A DNA stretch of 64,000 bases from G963717155 sp963717155 (GCA_963717155.1 OY970326.1:3224001-3288000), one strand, 5' to 3'; shown: positions 9,718-19,133, counted from the stretch's first letter. The notes: generated by a model from the sequence alone, not told the origin. Numbers and translations: made by a program.

Positions 9718-10439
9718 GGTGTTCCCTTCGGGCCGGGCGAGACGAGCTCGCGGAGATATGCGAGGTGGCGGCGCATGGCGCGCTCGGCGGCAGCCGACCG
9801 GCGCAGCCTGATCGCGCGCTGGATCTCGCGGTGCTGTTGCAGGATCGCCTCCCCGTCGATCGAGGCGCCGATCGTATCGATCAGCGACGGCTGCAGGACG
9901 TCGAGGGTCCAGCTCGTGAAGGCGCGCAGGAGCTCGTTTCGCGCACTGCTCGCGATCACGCGGTGGAAGCGCGTGTCGGCAGCCCGGAACGCCTCCGAGG
10001 CTGGGTGGTTCCCCTCGGCCTCGGCGATCGCGGCGAGCAGATCCCGCGCGGTCGCGTCGGTCGCATGCTGCGCGGCCAGTCCCGCCAGCGGCACCTCGAG
10101 GTGGACGCGAGCATCGACCAGCTCGACCAGCGAGACGCTGTCGGTCTCGAGCATCACCGCGATCGACTCGCTGACGTTGCGCCGCATCCCCTCGCTCTGC
10201 GTGCTCTCGACGAAGATCCCGCCGCCGGGCCCCTGCGAGGCCCGGATCAGGTGCGAGCCCGCCAGCAGGCGCAGTCCCTCGCGCAGGGTCGGCCGGCTGA
10301 CTCCGAACTCGGCGGCGAGCTCCTGCTCGGTGCCGAGGCGGTCGCCTGGTCGCAGGCCGCGCGTCGAGAGATAGCGGCGGATCTCGAACGCGACCTGCTC
10401 GCTGGCATCGCGCCGCGTCCCTTGGAAGCGCGCCGTCAC
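9714..10439 (-). CDS. GntR/FadR-type transcriptional regulator
   Basis: A 241-residue regulator. The N-terminal winged helix (LGTEQELAAEFGVSRPTLRE, residues about 36-55, then GGGIFV wing) is followed by an all-helical FCD effector domain with metal-site histidines (FHRVIASSARNELL, HREIQRAI, HLAYLREL). FadR-subfamily members sense carboxylic acids. It is sandwiched between the TPP decarboxylase and the alcohol dehydrogenase with GTGA overlaps on both sides, so it is cotranscribed with its likely targets. A palindrome at 12060-12073 in the divergent promoter is a candidate operator. Confidence 0.88.
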   Translation of the reverse strand: MTARFQGTRRDASEQVAFEIRRYLSTRGLRPGDRLGTEQELAAEFGVSRPTLREGLRLLAGSHLIRASQGPGGGIFVESTQSEGMRRNVSESIAVMLETDSVSLVELVDARVHLEVPLAGLAAQHATDATARDLLAAIAEAEGNHPASEAFRAADTRFHRVIASSARNELLRAFTSWTLDVLQPSLIDTIGASIDGEAILQQHREIQRAIRLRRSAAAERAMRRHLAYLRELVSPGPKGTP

Positions 10440-12050
10440 GGCGCGAACGTCGCGTCGGGGGCGACCACGACCTCGAGCAGCAGGGGCTCGCTGCGGCCGG
10501 CGAGGCCGGGAAGCACCTCGTCGAGCGTCTCCAAGCAGCTCGGCGTGTCCGCGCAGCGTCCGCGCCGGACACCCGAACGCCCGGGCGAGACCGGCGACGT
10601 CGACCGCGAAACCCGGCCAGGGCGCCGTGCCCCCGGCCTGCTCCGCGAGCCGGTCCATGATCGCGTAGCCGCCGTTCGCCAGGATCACGAACAGGGCTCC
10701 GACACCGTAGTGCGCTGCGCTCCAGAGCGCCTGGATCGAGTACAGCGACGAGCCGTCGCCGACGATCGCGACGATCGGCCGATCTGGCCGCGCCATGCGC
10801 AGGCCGATCGCGGCGGGCATCGCGAAGCCGAGCCCGCCCATGGCGGGGCTCAGCGAGCCGAGAGGCTCGCGCGCCGGAAGGCGCACGAGGAGCTCGGGCC
10901 GGTTCGACGGCGACTCCTCGATGACCGTCGCGTCGTGCGGGATGCGCTCCGCGATCGCCGCGAAGACGTGTGCGGCGCGCAACGGCTCGCCGTCCCCGGG
11001 AGGCGCAGGCGGGGCGGGTGGCCGCGCGACGGGCGCCGGTGTGCCCGCTCGCGCCCGCAGCACGCGCAGGAGCTCGACGCACACCGGCCCGGGCGGCGCC
11101 AGCAGCGCCAGATCGGCGCTGCTCCGGTGCACCTCGGCCGGGTCGTCGCTGACCATCGCGACCAGCGTTCCGGCCTCGACGAACGGCCCGGCGACGAACG
11201 GGTACTGCCTGAACACCGGCGCCCCGATGGCGAGCACGACGTCGTACGGCGCCAGCATCTCGCGCAGGCGCGTACGGTCGGCCGGCAGATGACCGGCGAA
11301 CCGCGGGTGATCCTGCGGGAACCCGGCGCGCGCGCTGAAGGACTCCTGGAAGACCGGACAGGCGAGCCGCTCGGCCAGCGCGACGAGCGCCTGCCACGTG
11401 TCGGGATCGTCGGCACCCGCACCGACCACGAGCGCCGGCCTCGTGCCCCGGGAGACGAGCCCTGCGAGCTCGGCGACGGCGTCGGCATCGACGGCGCGAC
11501 TCCGCACGACCCGTCGCGGGGCGGCGCGCTCGTCGGCCTGGCTCGCGTCGGCGGCCCAGTCGTCCATCGGGACGATGACCAGCGCCGGGCCGCTGCCCGT
11601 GACGGCCTCGTGGCATGCTCGCGCCATCGCCCCCGGCACGTCCTGGGCTCGCGCGGGCTGGTCGACCCACACCGGATACTCGCCCGCGAGCCCGTGCAGC
11701 TTGCCCGCGAGGAACGGCTCGGTCGCGAGATGGCGCCGGTCCTGCTGGCCCACGACGACGAGGAGGGGGGCGCGGTTGGCGCGCGCGGTGGCAAGCGCGC
11801 CGACCGCGTTTCCGAGGCCGGCCGTCGTGTGCAGGATCGCGAGCGCGGGCTCGCCGCGCCCGATCGCCCAGCCCGTCGCCATGCCGACGACCGAGCTCTC
11901 ATGCAGCCCGAGGACGAACCGGAAGTCGCCCGGCAGGTCGGCGAGCAGCCTGATCTCGGTCGATCCTGGGTTCGCGAAGATCGACGTGAGGCCGTGCTCG
12001 CGCCACACGTCGAACGTCGCCTCGCGGACCGTCTGCGCAGGCACCGGCAC
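10436..12050 (-). CDS. Benzoylformate decarboxylase-like TPP enzyme (one frameshift near the C-terminus)
   Basis: Thiamine-diphosphate enzyme of about 535 residues whose sequence follows benzoylformate decarboxylase (MdlC) closely: FANPGSTEIRLLADLPGDFR, LGLHESSVVGMATGWA with the cofactor-activating Glu, VVVGQQDRRHLATEPFL, then PAMGGLGFAMPAAIG and the TPP motif GDGSSLYSIQAL...LANGGY. Members decarboxylate aromatic 2-oxo acids to aldehydes. The last 40 codons are out of frame: after GHAELL a one-base shift near 10545 restores ETLDEVLPGLAGRSEPLL and a TGA overlapping the GntR start. The exact substrate is inferred only from family. Confidence 0.8.
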
Positions 12051-12059
12051 AGGCTACAC

Positions 12060-12073
12060 AAATCATTTGATTT
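12060..12073. promoter_or_regulatory. AT-rich palindrome between the TPP-enzyme and dehydrogenase operons
   Basis: AAATCA-TT-TGATTT is an inverted repeat in an otherwise GC-rich 63-bp divergent intergenic region (12051-12113). An overlapping register CAAAT-C-ATTTG is also palindromic. The position suits an operator for the GntR protein encoded in the leftward operon. TTGATT within it could double as a -35 box for the rightward gene. Confidence 0.45.
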
Positions 12074-12113
12074 TTTGGGATACGGGTGAGAGCATGCCCC
12101 GCATGACTGCGGC

Positions 12114-13024
12114 ATGAAGGTGACGATCCTGGGTGGTGCGGGCGGCGTCGGAGCGTCCACGGCGTTCAACCTCGCCCTGATGCGCGAGCCCCACGAGGTG
12201 GTCCTCGTCGACAACCGTCCCAACATGCTCACGTCCCACGTGATGGACCTCCAGCAGGTGCTCGAGCAGGCACCCGGCTGCACGGTGCTCGAGGGAGATC
12301 CCAGCGACGTGGCCGACTCGGACGTCGTCGTCCTGCTCTCTGCGACGCCGCTCACCCTCGGGACGTCCCGACTCGAGTACCTCGAGGAGAACGCGGCGAT
12401 CGTCGACGAGCTCGCCGAGCGGCTCGTTCCCGGCTGGGACGGGCTGCTCGTCGTCGTCACGAACCCCGTCGACGCGCTCGTGACGCGGCTGCAGACGCGG
12501 ACCGGGTTCGACCGGCGCCGGATCATCGGCTACACCGTGAACGACAGCCTGCGCCTGAGGACGGGCCTCGCCATGGCCCTCGACAAGCCTCCAGGCAGCG
12601 TGGAGGCGTGGGTGCTGGGCGAGCACGGTGACACGAGCGTCCCGCTCTTCGACCGTGTCAAGGTCGACGGCGTGCCGGTCCACCCGACGCAGGGAGCAGG
12701 CGGCGACCGCCGAGGAGTACCTCCGAACCTTCTACGTGCGGCACGTCGCGCTCGACTCGGGTCGATCGTCGACCTGGACGTCGGGACTCGGCGTCGCGCG
12801 CATGGTCTCGGCCCTCGACGGCCCCGGTGAGCTGTGGCCCGCATCGGTCGTGCTCGACGGGGAGTACGGCCTCGAGGGTGTCGCGGTCACCGTGCCGGTG
12901 ACGATCGGGCGCTCCGGCGCCGAGCAGATCCACGAGTGGCGGCTCACACCGAGCCAGCTCGCCGCGCTGCGCGCCTCGGCCGAGCTCGTCCGCGGAGCTG
13001 GCGGTCGGGATCGGCGCGCTCTGA
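12114..13024 (+). CDS. L-lactate/malate dehydrogenase-type 2-hydroxyacid dehydrogenase (two frameshifts)
   Basis: Begins MKVTILGGAGGVGAS (NAD-binding loop). It continues with VVLVDNR, LLSATPLTLGTSR, VTNPVDALVTRL and the catalytic-histidine motif LGEHGDTSVPLF. A one-base shift near 12690 leads to EQAATAEEYL and SSTWTSGLGVARMVSAL; another near 12991 leads to AELAVGIGAL and a TGA at 13022-13024. The repaired length, about 303 residues, is normal. It is divergent from the benzoylformate-decarboxylase operon, which suggests oxidation of a 2-hydroxy acid to the 2-oxo acid that enzyme uses. A housekeeping malate role is possible but less supported by context. Confidence 0.75.
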
Positions 13025-13036
13025 CAGAGCTGTCAG
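13021..13036. terminator. Short hairpin spanning two convergent stop codons
   Basis: CTGACAG-AG-CTGTCAG is a perfect 7-bp inverted repeat. It contains the TGA of the rightward dehydrogenase (13022-13024) and, on the other strand, the TGA of the leftward acyl-CoA dehydrogenase (13035-13033). A bidirectional terminator role is plausible, though there is no T tract. Confidence 0.4.
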
Positions 13037-14217
13037 AACGAGCGCGGCATGCCGAGCACGTGCTGTCCGAGATACGAGAGGATGAGGTTCGTCGAGATCG
13101 GCGCGATCTGCTGAAGGCGAGATTCACGCCAGCGCCGTTCGACGTCGTACTCGACGGCGAACCCGTAGCCGCCGTGCGTCTGCATGCAGGCCTCGGCCGC
13201 GTGCCACGCGGCCTCGGACGCGAGCAGCTTGGCGATGTTCGCGTCCTCGCCGCACGGCAGCCCCGCGTCGAACAGTGCGACGGCCTTGCGCACCATCATG
13301 TCGGCCGCCTGCGCCTCGGCATAGGCGCGGGCGATGGGGAACTGGATCGCCTGGTTCTGGCCGATCGGACGGTCGAACACGACCCGCTCGCTCGCGTACC
13401 TCGAGGCCGTGCGCACGAACCAGCGCGCATCGCCGAGCGACTCGTGCGAGATGAGGATGCGCTCGGCGTTCATCCCGTCCATGATCTGGCGGAACCCGTT
13501 GCCCTCCTCGCCGACCAGGCTGTCGGCCGGGATGGGCACCTCGTCCATGAACACCTCGGTCGTCGAGTGGTTGATCATCGCCTTGAGCGGCTGGATGACC
13601 ATCCCGTTCCTGCAGGCCTCGTGGATGTCGACGAGGAACACGGAGAGGCCCTGGGTCTTCTTCTCGACGTCGCCGATCGGCGTCGTGCGAGCCAGCAGCA
13701 GCATCAGATCGGAGTGCAGCGCCCTCGAGATCCAGACCTTCTGGCCCGATACGAGGTAGAGATCGCCGTTGCGGACGGCGCGGGTCTGGAGCCTCGTCGT
13801 GTCCGTGCCGCTCGTTGGCTCGGTCACACCGAAGGCCTGCAGTCGCAGCTCGCCGCTCGCGATCCGTGGCAGATATGCCGCCTTCTGCTCCGGACTCCCG
13901 TGGCGGAGCAGCGTCCCCATCGTGTACATCTGCGCGTGGCAGGCTGCGGCGTAGCAGCCGGCCGCGTGACACTCCTCGAGGATCACGCCCGCCGCCCGCA
14001 TGCCGAGTCCTGACCCGCCGAACTCCTCGGGGATCAGGACGGCGAGGTAGCCCTGCTCGGCGAGCACGTTGACGAACTCCTCGGGATAGCCGTCGCGCGC
14101 GTCGAGCTCGCGCCAGTACTCGCCCGGAAAGTCCGCGCAGATCGCGCGGATCGCCTCGCGGATCTCGCGGTAGTCCTCGCCGAGCGGGATACTCGGCTCA
14201 GGGGGTGTGGTCGACAT
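13033..14217 (-). CDS. Acyl-CoA dehydrogenase
   Basis: A 394-residue flavoprotein dehydrogenase, intact. The acyl-CoA dehydrogenase order is complete: N-terminal helices (YREIREAIRAICADFPG), beta domain with FGVTEPTSGTDTTRLQTRAV and VSGQKVWISRALHSD, and C-terminal helices with RPIGQNQAIQFPIARAYAE and CMQTHGGYGFAVEYDVER. It would introduce a 2,3-double bond into an acyl-CoA and pass electrons to ETF. The start ATG at 14217 gives the usual length. No partner enzyme of beta-oxidation is adjacent, so the substrate is unknown. Confidence 0.88.
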   Translation of the reverse strand: MSTTPPEPSIPLGEDYREIREAIRAICADFPGEYWRELDARDGYPEEFVNVLAEQGYLAVLIPEEFGGSGLGMRAAGVILEECHAAGCYAAACHAQMYTMGTLLRHGSPEQKAAYLPRIASGELRLQAFGVTEPTSGTDTTRLQTRAVRNGDLYLVSGQKVWISRALHSDLMLLLARTTPIGDVEKKTQGLSVFLVDIHEACRNGMVIQPLKAMINHSTTEVFMDEVPIPADSLVGEEGNGFRQIMDGMNAERILISHESLGDARWFVRTASRYASERVVFDRPIGQNQAIQFPIARAYAEAQAADMMVRKAVALFDAGLPCGEDANIAKLLASEAAWHAAEACMQTHGGYGFAVEYDVERRWRESRLQQIAPISTNLILSYLGQHVLGMPRSF

Positions 14218-14279
14218 GGCTCGTACAGTACGAGGACGTCCGCCAGGTCGTGCCGACAGCAACGGCACGCAACTCGGGT

Positions 14280-14542
14280 TTCCCTGGATGCGAGTCGGCG
14301 GTTCGCCGATCATCCTGTTCCGGCGCTCGCCACCGTCTCGCTCGGCAAGGCCGCGCTGCGTGCCGCCGCGACGATGCTTCAGGCCGACCTGGAACCGGAC
14401 GGCATCCGCGTGGCCAGCTTGACGATCGCCGGCAAATCGTTGCAGGCACATCCTTCGACCCGAAGCGCATCGCCGAGCGCTACTGGGAGATCGTCCAGCT
14501 GGACGGCGACTGGCAGGCCGAGTTCCGCTTCACCGGCGAGTA
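14280..14542 (+). pseudogene. C-terminal remnant of a short-chain dehydrogenase
   Basis: Only the last third of an SDR is visible: PALATVSLGKAALRAAATML, LEPDGIRVASLTIAG and, after a one-base shift near 14443, VAGTSFDPKRIAERYWEIVQ and DGDWQAEFRFTGE with a stop at 14540-14542. This is the familiar end of SDRs that finish with an AYWE-like helix. No cofactor loop or YxxxK precedes it, because the upstream 60 bp run into the start of the divergent acyl-CoA dehydrogenase. It therefore looks like a truncated leftover rather than a sequencing error alone. A GCGCCG/CGGCGC hairpin follows near 14549. Confidence 0.55.
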
Positions 14543-14740
14543 GCTGAGCTCGGCGCCGGAACCCGGCGCGGACCACAGCTGGCTTGAATGCGTTCTGACG
14601 TCGGCCTATCAGGGGCGAGATCCGATGGCTCTGCACGACGGTCGGCTTGTAACGGCTTCGTGGGCGAGAGCGATGAGTTTCGTTCCTCGCTCGTATTGAA
14701 TGAGTAAAGGGCCAGTCGGCCCGTGATTCTGGAGGCGCGC

Positions 14741-15149
14741 GTGCCGGACGTAACGGTTGTGGAGATCGACGAGATGGAGTCCTTCTACGGCGGACTTGCC
14801 CGCCGAGCCCGGGCTGCGCTCGGCGTGACTGCCTGGGGTATGCAGGTGATGACGCTGCCCCCGCACGGGAGGGATACGTCCACTCGCACGACGGATCGAG
14901 TCCCGAGTCGGGGCAGGAAGAGGTCTACATCCCCCTTGACGGATCGGCCAGCTCGTCATCGGCGAGGAGCGGTTCGAGTTGCGGCGCGGCCTGATGGCCC
15001 GGGTCGGGCCCAACGAGGAACGGAGGATCGTCTCAGGTGCCGACGGGGTCCGGTTCATCGCGCTCGGCGGTGTCCCTGGCAAGGCCTACAGTGCGTTGCC
15101 CTGGACCAAGCTCGGAGGTCCCGTACCCGAGTTGCCCGGAGACGAGTGA
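14741..15149 (+). CDS. Small cupin-domain protein (two frameshifts)
   Basis: A GTG start with GGAGG 5 nt upstream opens PDVTVVEIDEMESFYGGLAR. Cupin signatures follow in other frames: GYVHSHDGSSPESGQEEVYI (first motif HxH...E) and PLDGSA, then QLVIGEERFELRRGLMARVG and RFIALGGVPGKAY, ending [12 protein letters not shown]. Shifts are needed near 14870 and 14950. The repaired protein has about 136 residues. It precedes and overlaps a SigG-type sigma factor, then a VOC protein, forming a three-gene operon. Its ligand or enzymatic role is unknown. Confidence 0.6.
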
Positions 15150-16162
15150 CCAAACCTGCGCGACCGCGAGCCGCGAGCAGAGGTGATGCGTCGCCGCTGC
15201 TCGCGGCCGCGAAGCGCGGCGATGACGCCGCGTTCAGCGGACTGGTCTCACCGCACCAGCGAGCGTTGCATCTTCATTGCTACCGGCTGCTCGGCTCCCT
15301 GCACGACGCCGACGACGCGTTGCAGGAGACGCTCGTCAACGCGTGGCGCGGACTGGGCGCGTACGAGCCGCACGCGCCCCTGATCGCGTGGCTCTACCGG
15401 ATCGCGACGAACGTCGCACTACGGATGCTCGAGCGTCGCGGCTACCCGCGGACCCGGTCGGCCTCTATTGCAGCCGTATCCAGATCGCCTGCTCGAGGAA
15501 GCCTCGGCTGTCGAGCACGATCCCGAGCACGAGGCGATACTCGCCGAGGGGATCGGCCTGGCGGTCGTGGCGGCGATGCAGCTGCTGCCGCCGAAGCAAC
15601 GTGCCGTGCTGATCCTTCGCGATGTGCTCGGCTGGCGCTCGCGTGAGGTAGCCGGCCTGCTCGGCGACACGGTCCCCGCAGTCAACAGCGCGCTGCAGCG
15701 CGCCCGGACGACGATCGCCAGGGAGCAGGACGCGCAGACGCTCCGCGCAGACACACCCCGTCCAGCCGCGTGGCGGAGGAGCGTGTCGTTCGCATGTTCC
15801 GGGAGGCATGGGCTCGGGTCGACGTCCCAGGCATCGTCGCGCTGATCACCGACGATGCCCTACTCACGATGCCTCCGGTCGCGATGGAGCTGATCGGGCT
15901 CGAAGAGATCGGCGATTTCTTCGCAACGAAGCCAGCGGGTGGGCATCTCGACCGGATCGAGCTGATCGACGCTCGCGCGAACGGACAGCCGGCCATCGTG
16001 AGCTACGCGGATGAGGACCGAAGCGGCACAGGGCGCGCGTACGGGGTCATGGTGCTCGCGATCCGCGGCAGCCGCATCTCCGGCTTCACCGGATTCCCGA
16101 ACGACCTCGAGCTGTTCCGACAGTTCGGCCTGCCACTGAGCCGCTCCCGCAAGCCGCGGTAA
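15146..16162 (+). CDS. ECF sigma factor with C-terminal SnoaL-like domain, SigG/TIGR02960 type (frameshifts)
   Basis: Region 2 is [36 protein letters not shown] and [19 protein letters not shown]. After a one-base shift near 15460 comes the linker PYPDRLLEE characteristic of this group and region 4 with [32 protein letters not shown] and [11 protein letters not shown] second shift near 15770 leads into a SnoaL/NTF2-like domain ([35 protein letters not shown]) to the TAA at 16162. The repaired length of about 338 residues matches the subfamily. The GTG overlaps the cupin stop. Such sigma factors use the fused domain to control activity instead of an anti-sigma factor. Confidence 0.8.
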
Positions 16163-16190
16163 CCCAGACTCGTTCCGGAGGAGATTCGCC

Positions 16191-16595
16191 ATGTTCGCCG
16201 CTTCGAAGACCATTGGCTGCATGACCTTGTTCGTCGAGGACCTCGAGCTCGCCAGATCCTTCTACCGCGACGTCTTCGGCAAGCCGCTGGTCTTCGAAGA
16301 TCCGCGCTGCGCGATCTTCGACTTCGGCAGCACCTTGATCAATCTGCTGGCGGCCCCGGCGGCCGTGAGCCTGATCGCTCCTGCGCCGGTGGGAGGGCCG
16401 GACACCGCCGCCCGCTTTCAACTCACCATGTGGGTAGACGATGTCGACGCGGCCTGCACAGAGCTGAAGGATCGCGGCGTCAGCCTTCTGAATGGCCCGA
16501 TCGACCGGGCCTGGGGACAGCGGACGGCGACGTTTCGCGATCCCGCTGGCAACATCTGGGAGGTCGCTGAGGCGATGCCATCCGCCGAGGCATGA
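16191..16595 (+). CDS. VOC-family (glyoxalase/bleomycin-resistance fold) protein
   Basis: A 134-residue single vicinal-oxygen-chelate domain: TLFVEDLELARSFYRDVFG, the middle strand QLTMWVDDVDAACTELKDRG and the final metal-ligand region FRDPAGNIWEVAE. Preceded by GGAGGAG 8 nt before the ATG at 16191. It is third in the cupin-sigma factor-VOC operon, a layout often seen with SigG-like sigma factors. The substrate is not predictable; it may bind a small toxic molecule or act as a lyase or isomerase. Confidence 0.82.
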   Translation: MFAASKTIGCMTLFVEDLELARSFYRDVFGKPLVFEDPRCAIFDFGSTLINLLAAPAAVSLIAPAPVGGPDTAARFQLTMWVDDVDAACTELKDRGVSLLNGPIDRAWGQRTATFRDPAGNIWEVAEAMPSAEA

Positions 16596-16652
16596 CTCGT
16601 CCGACGCGCCCTCTGCAGGCCGTACCTGCGGTATATCCACCCAGGCTCGGAA

Positions 16653-18589
16653 TCAGGGACGCGAGGCGCGGTAGCCGACGCCGCGCACGGTCTCGATCAT
16701 GGCGCCGTGCCGTCCGAGCTTGCGTCGGAGGGCGCTGACAACGGTCTCGATCACGTTGCTCCCACCGGTCCAGTCGGTGCCCCAGACGTCGCGGAGGATC
16801 GCGCGACGCTCGACGGCGCTGCCCTCGCGGTCGAGCAGGTAACGGAGCAGGTCGAACTCCAGCGGCGTGAGGTCGACGCGGTCTCCGTCGATCACGAGCT
16901 GGCGCTGGCGCTCGTCGAGCACCTCGTCGTCGAGCTCGAGGTCGCCTGCGATGAGCCTGCCGAGCCAGCCGTCGACCGAGGCGGGCCCGAGGTCGAGCGC
17001 GAGCACGTGGTAGGCCGACGCCGCCGACGTCGACGGGTCCCCCGCGCAGCGGGACGAACCCGAGCGGCGCAAGCGTCGGCCCGTGCTGCTCGATCGCGGC
17101 GATGACGGTGTAGACGCGCCGCAGTCCAGGCCTCAGCGCCAGGTACTCGCGCTTGATGTCGAGCCAGCAGGCGGCCTGTGCCGGGGAGAGCCCCTCGCCC
17201 GTGTCCGCGGCGAGCATCGAACGGATCACGAGCGCGCGCCGCTCACGCCCGAGCGGGTTGCGCCGCAGATCGTCTCGGATCAGTGCGGCCGCCGGATCGC
17301 CCGCTGCGAGCCGGTGCGGCAGTGCGTCCGGGTCGCAGACGCAGACGTACGCGTCGACCTCTCCGCCGCGTCCGCGGGCGACGCGGAAACTGGCCGGCGC
17401 GTGCTCCCACCAGGTCTCGACCAGCCCGGCGGCCTCGCGCGGCTCGTGCCGGCGCGCGATCGCCATGATCCCCGGCCCGTCGTCGGCACGGGCCGGTTCG
17501 AGCAGGTGGGTACGCTGGCCGGTCGGGAAGAAGGACTCGCGCAGGATCGGCCGCTCGAGCATGTACAGCGCGTCGGCGGTCGCGCGCCAGAGGTCGCTGC
17601 GGCCGGCCTCGGACAGCTCCCGGCGCAGGACGTGCCAGGCCGCGACCCGGTATCGCCGGTACGTCGCCGGGTCGGTCGCCTTCAGCGAGGCGGCGACGGC
17701 CTCGCGGATCGTGTCGTGCAGGACGAGCCCGTCCGGATCGGACTCGACGAAGGGCAGGCGGCGAAGCAGGTCGAGTGAGAGATCGGCGTCGTCCCCATCG
17801 AGCATGGCGGCGAGAAGCGCGCGCGTGGGTCTCCGGACGACCGACGCGGCGTCGAGCGCCCGCCGGGTCTCGCGGTCGAGCCCGGCGAGGTAGATGCGCG
17901 TCAGCTCGTCGACGACGGCGCCGGTCGCGAGCGACTCGAGGTCGAGGTCGGGGCGGTTCGCGAGCGCGGCGGCCGAGAGGCGCAGCGAGAGCGGGTGGCC
18001 GCGAGCGATCCGGTCGATGCGGGCGGCGTCGGCGGGCGCGACGCCGGCGCGGCGCAGCAGCTCCTCGGCCTCGTCGCGGCGGAGGTTGCCGAGCGGAAGC
18101 GGCTCGAACAGCTCGCCCAACGCCGAGGGCCACGCCGAGACCGGCTCGTCGCGACCCGCGAGAAGGAGCCGGGAGGTATCGGGGACACTCGGGAGCAGCA
18201 CCTGGCGGATCCAGTCGTCGAGGAGCGTGAGCGCTTCGTAGTGGTCGATCGGCGAGCACGGTCCGTGTCGCCTGCGCGCCGAGCGCGGCCGCGACCTGCG
18301 CGAGCGGGCCAGGCTCGCTGCCGAGCTTCGCAGCGAGCGCGTCGAGGAAGCCTCGTTCCGTCGGCTCGATCGTGCGCCCGTCCAGGGGCACGACAGTGGC
18401 GCCGCGCTCACGCGCGTCCGCAGCGAACGCCGCGAGCAGCGCCGACTTGCCCACGCCGGCGAGGCCATGGACGAACACGGCAACCGGCACGTCGTCACGG
18501 ACGAGGCGCAGCAGGGCGGCCCGCTCGCGGTCGCGCCCGACGAGCTGAGCCGCCTGCCGGTCGAGCAGGGCGCCGAGCGTCGATCCCAC
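16653..18589 (-). CDS. Regulator with N-terminal P-loop ATPase, GNAT-like middle and C-terminal winged helix (two frameshifts)
   Basis: The N-terminus reads LVGRDRERAALLRLV, then a Walker A loop FVHGLAGVGKSALLAAFA (about residue 40) and an AAA/STAND-like ATPase with DTSRLLLAGRDEPV and LRRDEAEELLRRAGV. A helical region follows. The segment VYTVIAAIEQHGPTLAPLGF looks like the end of a GNAT fold. The last 100 residues are an OmpR-type winged helix (LTPLEFDLLRYLLDREG, IETVVSALRRKLGRHG, IETVRGVGYRASRP). Frameshifts near 18270 and 17040 must be bridged. Total about 645 residues. SARP/AfsR regulators place the winged helix first; here it is last. Start GTG 18589. Confidence 0.7.
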
Positions 18590-18598
18590 CTTGCAAGT

Positions 18599-18934
18599 CT
18601 ACGCAGTAGCCTTGCTCGGGGAGAGCCCGGCGAGCCCGCGCGCGGTCAACGCGGTGGGAGCGGCGAGCGTATCGACGATCGACGATCGGAAGCCGGCGAA
18701 GGCCGGGTTCCGGCGGGCCGCTGCAAGCAGCTCGCCGTCCGCGTAGGCCTCGGCCGCGTCGCGGTCGGTCCAGAGGTAGACGCCGCCGTAGGTGTTCTCG
18801 TCGGGATCGGCGAGCCATACCTTCGCGATCAGCCCGGGCAGGCGCGCGAACTTCGGGGCGATCCGCTCGGCCTCGGCCTCGTACTGCTCCGGGCTGATCC
18901 CGGCGAGCTGGAAGTGAACGATCTGCACCACCAT
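18599..18934 (-). CDS. ABM-fold (YdhR/monooxygenase-like) small protein
   Basis: A 111-residue ferredoxin-like alpha/beta barrel protein: MVVQIVHFQLAGISPEQYEA, FARLPGLIAKVWLADPDENT, YGGVYLWTDRDAAEAYADGE, typical of the YdhR/antibiotic-biosynthesis-monooxygenase superfamily. AGGAGA lies 6 nt before the ATG. A TACCGT -10 box (18978-18973) and 11-bp direct repeats (18997-19029) lie upstream. The ATPase/winged-helix regulator gene follows 10 bp downstream on the same strand, so the two are probably cotranscribed. Members oxidise small aromatics or act as dimeric binding proteins. Confidence 0.75.
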   Translation of the reverse strand: MVVQIVHFQLAGISPEQYEAEAERIAPKFARLPGLIAKVWLADPDENTYGGVYLWTDRDAAEAYADGELLAAARRNPAFAGFRSSIVDTLAAPTALTARGLAGLSPSKATA

Positions 18935-18996
18935 CACTGTCTCCTGTCGTTGTCGGAACGGTGTTCGTGCCGACGGTAGCCCGGGCCGCACCTGCG

Positions 18997-19051
18997 CTCC
19001 TCGGGACTTCCTGAGGACTTCCTGAGGACCGTCGCGCGCGGTCCTCAGGAA
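18997..19051. repeat. Three 11-bp direct repeats running into a 13-bp inverted repeat
   Basis: CTCCTCGGGAC (18997-19007), TTCCTGAGGAC (19008-19018) and TTCCTGAGGAC (19019-19029) are contiguous. TTCCTGAGGACCG (19019-19031) is then inverted perfectly as CGGTCCTCAGGAA (19039-19051) around a 7-nt loop. Eleven-base spacing is the pattern bound by SARP/OmpR-type winged helices. The array abuts the -35 region of the ABM gene, whose neighbour encodes such a domain. The inverted part could also fold as a hairpin. Confidence 0.6.
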
Positions 19052-19133
19052 CACCCCAGCCACGGCTCACGGAGCTCTGGCGGAGCGCCTCTACGGTCGG
19101 AACGACGCGTTCCCTGACCCGAATGAGGCCACG

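Noticed and set aside
8695..11670. An apparent 991-codon minus-strand protein fusing several hundred residues to the alcohol dehydrogenase
   Set aside because: The upstream part is low-complexity shadow sequence over the GntR and decarboxylase genes. The dehydrogenase starts at GTG 9717 with overlap to gntR.
9705..12089. A 794-codon plus-strand open frame opposite gntR and the TPP enzyme
   Set aside because: No recognisable motif and typical shadow composition. The minus-strand genes are strongly supported.
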